Shown piece after piece: positions 60,561 to 64,000 of a stretch of 64,000 nt of DNA (position 1 is its first letter; the number at the start of each line of letters is the position of its first letter). The stretch is from contig NC_062221.1 of assembly GCF_902686445.1 (NCBI RefSeq), forward strand, positions 34,178,575-34,242,574. The letters are read 5' to 3'. The position numbers and the translations under genes are program-made. Below the pieces are notes generated by a model, which saw only the letters and a list, made by a program, of their open reading frames with translations, searched no databases and was not told the DNA's origin. The DNA is from Sciurus carolinensis. Its lineage: Eukaryota; Chordata; Mammalia; Rodentia; Sciuridae.

Positions 60561-61414
60561 CATGACTTTGACTTCTTGTGAGTTCAAGAGAATGGTTTTA
60601 TAGAATATGCACTTCCAAAGCATCCTACCCCATCCAAACTGTTTAAAACTATAATTTTCATAGGTTAGGCTACTTTGAAAACAGGAAGCTTTGCTCCTAG
60701 GAAGAGTAGACGTGATATTTTATGGTGAGAGGACAGGGAACCAATATATGTGGCTTTGTCACATGTTAGAAAAGAGATAGGAAAAGATATGGGAAATTTA
60801 CACCTTGTTAGCCTGAGGTTATGGAGTGAACAGTGAACCAGGCAGTAATTTACCAGGTTCATTTTGAAACCACATCTATTGAAGGTCTAAAGTCTATATT
60901 ATGTTGGCTGGACTGAGTCATTATATGTGTGCACAGTAGAGAACAAGGAGAACACAGTACTGTCCAAACTAAGAATGCAGTGAGAATCAATTGACTTCAA
61001 AGGTGCTTTGAAAACCCATAATGAGCAATTGTAGAAGGATGGAATCAGTATGGGTTTTAGAGATAGTTCTCAAATCATTGACTGAAAATAGAACTGTGTA
61101 ACCCAGGGACAATCTATGTAAAGCCAGACTAAAAGAGGAAACTATAAAAGAAGGGAAAAGAAAAAACAGAATCATAAGCAGTCTTAGCCCACTGGAAACA
61201 TTCCTCAGTTCAGGATCAGGAAAATTACCAAAGGGGGAGAAATAAATTAGTCCAGAGATAGTACAACGTAATAGGTATAACAGCCACCCAGGAAAGTATA
61301 ATTCACATTCACCAAAATATAGTCATCAAAAAGTACAACCCTGGAGTGGACTCAGATGTTGAATTGAGCAAACAAAGTTTGAAAGAAACTATCATAAATG
61401 TGATTAAATACTTA
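60561..61414. other. Intergenic, nothing identified
   Basis: Less AT-rich than its surroundings. Short minus frames at 60665-60862 and 60987-61175 have no domain. Confidence 0.5.
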
Positions 61415-61645
61415 TTTTTTTGGAACTGACAATTGAACCCAGGGACACTATATATCCCCAGTACTTTTAAAATTTTAATTAATTAATTAATTTATTTATT
61501 TATTTTAGTTTTGAGACAGGTTTCACTATTTCTAATTGTCTTGCTAAATTGCTGAGGCTGGCTGTGAACTTGTGTTTGTCTTACCTCAGCCTTCAGAATT
61601 GCTGGTATTATAGGCAAACACTTTCATATCTGCTGATAAAAATAC
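61415..61645 (-). repeat. B1-dID SINE with internal (TTAA/TTTA)n
   Basis: Reversed SINE: GGAACTGACAATTGAACCCAG, an expansion of TTAA/TTTA units (61470-61505) at the internal A-rich linker, GAGACAGGTTTCACTATTTC, TTGCTGAGGCTGGCTGTGAAC and CTCAGCCTTCAGAATTGC. Diverged from the 49.35-kb copy. Confidence 0.8.
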
Positions 61646-61749
61646 ACTGTAACATGAGCTGGCAAGGTTTAAGAAGTAAGAATTCAAAATAGATGAAAAC
61701 TTTTAAAATAAATCAAATAAGTGTTCTAAATCTTAAAATGTAATAGCCA

Positions 61750-61905
61750 AACTGAGGATAGTGGTGCATCTTGTAAACCCAGCAACTTGGGAGACTGAAG
61801 CAGGTGGATCACAAGTTTCAAGTCAGCCTCAGCAACTTAGCAAGGCCTTAAGCAACTTGGGTTCGATCCTCAATAGCGGGGGGGGGGGGGAGCTAAAATT
61901 GGAAA
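61750..61905 (+). repeat. B1-dID SINE, partial
   Basis: GGTGCATCTTGTAAACCCAGC, ACTTGGGAGACTGAAGCAGG, CAAGTCAGCCTCAGCAACTTAG and GGGTTCGATCCTCAATAGC. The middle is deleted. A run of 13 G (61878-61890) replaces the usual end of the ID part. Confidence 0.85.
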
Positions 61906-61974
61906 CAAAATACATTACAAACTCTAAAGAGTACTTTTAAAGTGAAAGATAAAAATAATCAATTAATTTTAAAA

Positions 61975-62800
61975 ATGGATAACTAGAAATCATGTGAATC
62001 CCTCAAAAATTAAGATAGAATTACTATATATGATCTAGCAATTCTACTTCTATGTATATGCCTCAATGAATCAAAATCAGAATCTCTAAGAAATATCTAC
62101 ACTCCCATATTTACTTCACATTATTCACAATATCCAAAACATAAAAGCTACCTAAATGACTATGGTATGGATTTTATGAATCCACAGGTTCAAGTATCAT
62201 AGGCTGGGTTGCTAATGTGGTTGTTATCAGAGGTGGAGGAGAGCATGAGGCCCAGCATGAGGCAATTATGTCTTGGGTTACCGCCCTTGGAAGAAATTAA
62301 TCCTGGCCTTGTGGAACAAGTTACTTCATAAGAGAAAAATTTATTAAAAAGAGCAAAACGAGTTCTCTTTGGCCTTTAGCTTCCTAATTCAGCATGTAAT
62401 CTGTCCCTCTTGCACATTTTTCTGCTATAATGACATCAACCCTGTTGTAATACAGCCAAGGAGTTCCTCACAAGAGGTCAAACAGATGAGCTTGACGAAC
62501 CTTGAACTTTCAACCTCCAAAACTCTAAGTGAAATACATTTCTTCTCAAATACTTACTCAGTGTCAGTTATTTTATTATAGCAACACAATAAGAAGTCTT
62601 ACAGACTAACAATGGGTTAACAGATAAAGAACACAGTTGACATATGAAATATGTATAAATATTTGTCTATGATTTATGTATATGAAATGATTAAATTTTC
62701 AAGAGAAAAAAAATTGGTCTTGTGATATTTTAGGTTTTCAAAACACTATACTAAGTAAAATAAGCCAAACACTCAAATTCCTATGAAGAATTAAAGGCCT
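61975..62800 (+). mobile_element. Old L1 fragment split by an LTR
   Basis: Left part (61975-62156): TAAGATAGAATTACTATATATG, ATCTAGCAATTCTACTTCTA, TCTACACTCCCATATTTAC and TTATTCACAATATCCAAAAC, the ORF2 C-terminal string. Right part (62609-62800): AATGGGTTAACAGATAAAGAAC and CTAAGTAAAATAAGCCAAAC, which continue the same string after an LTR. The parts are collinear, so the LTR came second. Confidence 0.75.
62157..62608 (+). repeat. MaLR-type LTR nested in L1
   Basis: TGACTATGGTATGGATTTTATG at the start; GCATGAGGCAATTATGTCTT, ACCGCCCTTGGAAG and GCACATTTTTCTGCTATAATG inside; GTCAGTTATTTTATTATAGC and AACACAATAAGAAGTC near the end. The 3' end is a standard MaLR string. The 5' half is atypical and no duplication is clear, so the subfamily is uncertain. 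Confidence 0.6.
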
Positions 62801-62840
62801 TCAGAAATGACAAATATGTGACTAAATATAAAAGATTCTT

Positions 62841-63222
62841 GCGGACTAAATTATTTCCCCATGAAAACTCATCTTTTTGTTCCTTATACCTAGTACCTCC
62901 AAATGTGTTTATATTTGGATATAAGGACTTAAAGAAGGTAGTAAGATAAAATGAAGTAATATAGGTGAGCCCTAATCCAATAAGACTGGTACCCTTATAA
63001 GAAAATGAGATTAGGGCATTCACAGAAAGGATTATATGAAGGCACATAGAGAAGACAGTCATTTACAACACAAGGAGTGAACCTAAGAAGAAACCAGTAC
63101 TGCCAACACCTCAATCTCAGACTTTTAGCCTGCAGACATATGAAGCAACAAATATCCATGATTTAAACCCCCCTTGTATTGTACTTTGTTATGGAAAAAA
63201 GCAATCTAACATGGAAAATATT
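62841..63222 (+). repeat. MLT1-type LTR
   Basis: CCTAGTACCTCCAAATGTGT, ATATTTGGATATAAGGACTT, GAGCCCTAATCCAATAAGACTGG, CCCTTATAAGAAAATGAGATTAG, GAAGAAACCAGTACTGCCAAC, CAATCTCAGACTTTTAGCCTG and ATTGTACTTTGTTATGG are the standard blocks in order. The 93-codon minus frame across it is incidental. Confidence 0.85.
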
Positions 63223-63302
63223 TTTTCTGTTACTTTCTTAAATTTTCTTATAAGGGCACCATAAATATAAATATTTGTCTATGATTTATATGTATAAATA
63301 TT

Positions 63303-63468
63303 TGTCTATGGCTTATTTCACTTAGCATGATATTCTCCAATTCCCATCCATTTATCTGCAAATGCCATAATATTATTCTTCTTTATGGCTGAATAATATT
63401 CCATTGTGTATATATACTACAGTTTCTTTATCCATTCATCTGTTGAAGGGCATCTAGGTTGGTTAATA
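63303..63468 (-). mobile_element. Antisense L1 3'-region fragment
   Basis: GGCTTATTTCACTTAGCATG, CTGCAAATGCCATAATATT, GGCTGAATAATATTCCATTG, CAGTTTCTTTATCCATTCATC and GAAGGGCATCTAGGTTGG, nearly identical in order to L1-E and close to L1-A and L1-B. Ends abruptly at 63468. Confidence 0.9.
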
Positions 63469-64000
63469 TATGCTACCCACACTTTTGATAAAAGGACAAA
63501 AATAGTTTGAAAAATGATATAATGAAGATATAGCATGAAAAACTGTAAAAGTGCTGACATGGCTATAGTATAATGTAAAACAAACCACACGTTAAAACAA
63601 GAAATATTGCTATAGGTGAAAGGGAAATTTCAGATTAGTAATCAGAAAGATATTATCAAAAATATACAAGCCACCATTGTACAAAATAAAACAAAAAAAA
63701 AAAAACAAGAACTGAAGCAGAAATAAAAAGTAAACAAACATAATTTAAACACAATCAGAAGTGTACAGAAGACATATACCACATTAATTTACTTGTTTAA
63801 CAGATACAGAGCATTCCATCACACAGCAGGATACAGATTATGTTAAGTACAAATGGAGCATTCACCAAAATAGGCTGTACACTAAGCAAAATAACATCTC
63901 AAATTTAGAAGGATTGAAATCACAATGTTATTGAAAACACAATGTGTGCTATTTATCCATAAGAGATGTAAATTAGAAATAATAGAAAAAAATTGAAGAA
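63469..64000. other. AT-rich, nothing identified
   Basis: A run of ~13 A at 63691-63704. No frame or family seen. Confidence 0.55.

Overview
This is AT-rich mammalian intergenic DNA. I found no intact host protein-coding gene, no tRNA or rRNA gene and no CRISPR array. Every long reading frame I can explain belongs to a LINE-1 (L1) element, and all are damaged. The lineage is most likely a squirrel-family rodent (Sciuridae). The evidence is SINEs that join a 7SL-derived B1/Alu-like head to an ID-like tail (49.35, 61.4 and 61.75 kb), an L1 family of a type I associate with squirrels, and many MaLR-type solo LTRs. The species cannot be fixed from the window alone.

Layout. 0-4.16 kb: a young L1 (L1-A) whose 5' part, including the very 5' end, is inverted and abuts its own 3' end, as in twin priming. 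4.16-5.75 kb: an old plus-strand L1 split by a MaLR LTR. 5.75-16.7 kb: mostly unassigned AT-rich sequence with microsatellites, a duplicated ~210-bp repeat, a MIR remnant and an unidentified minus-strand decayed frame at 15.6-16.07 kb. 16.7-24.2 kb: an old antisense L1 interrupted by a 6.6-kb full-length L1 (L1-B) with a 14-bp target-site duplication. 24.2-33.3 kb: an L2-like remnant, a MaLR LTR, Alu/B1-like and MIR fragments and AT-rich sequence. 33.3-44.5 kb: a run of antisense L1 fragments of different ages. 44.7-54.8 kb: an LTR-rich zone with two candidate retroviral solo LTRs, two MaLR LTRs with 5-bp duplications, and one MLT1-type LTR inserted inside another. 54.8-60 kb: AT-rich and unassigned. 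60-63.5 kb: L1 fragments, two B1-dID SINEs, an L1 split by an LTR, and an MLT1-type LTR.

How it works together. Nothing resembles an operon or a host pathway. The window records layered retrotransposition. L1-B would have encoded an RNA-binding chaperone (ORF1p) and an endonuclease/reverse transcriptase (ORF2p), but it is inactivated by frameshifts and stops, including one extra base in the catalytic FADD box. I see no new biological system. The most informative items are the large L1-A inversion, the contrasting 5'UTR monomer arrays of L1-A (~35 bp) and L1-B (~68 bp), the nested LTR pair at 50.5-51.4 kb, and the unnamed frame at 15.6-16.07 kb.
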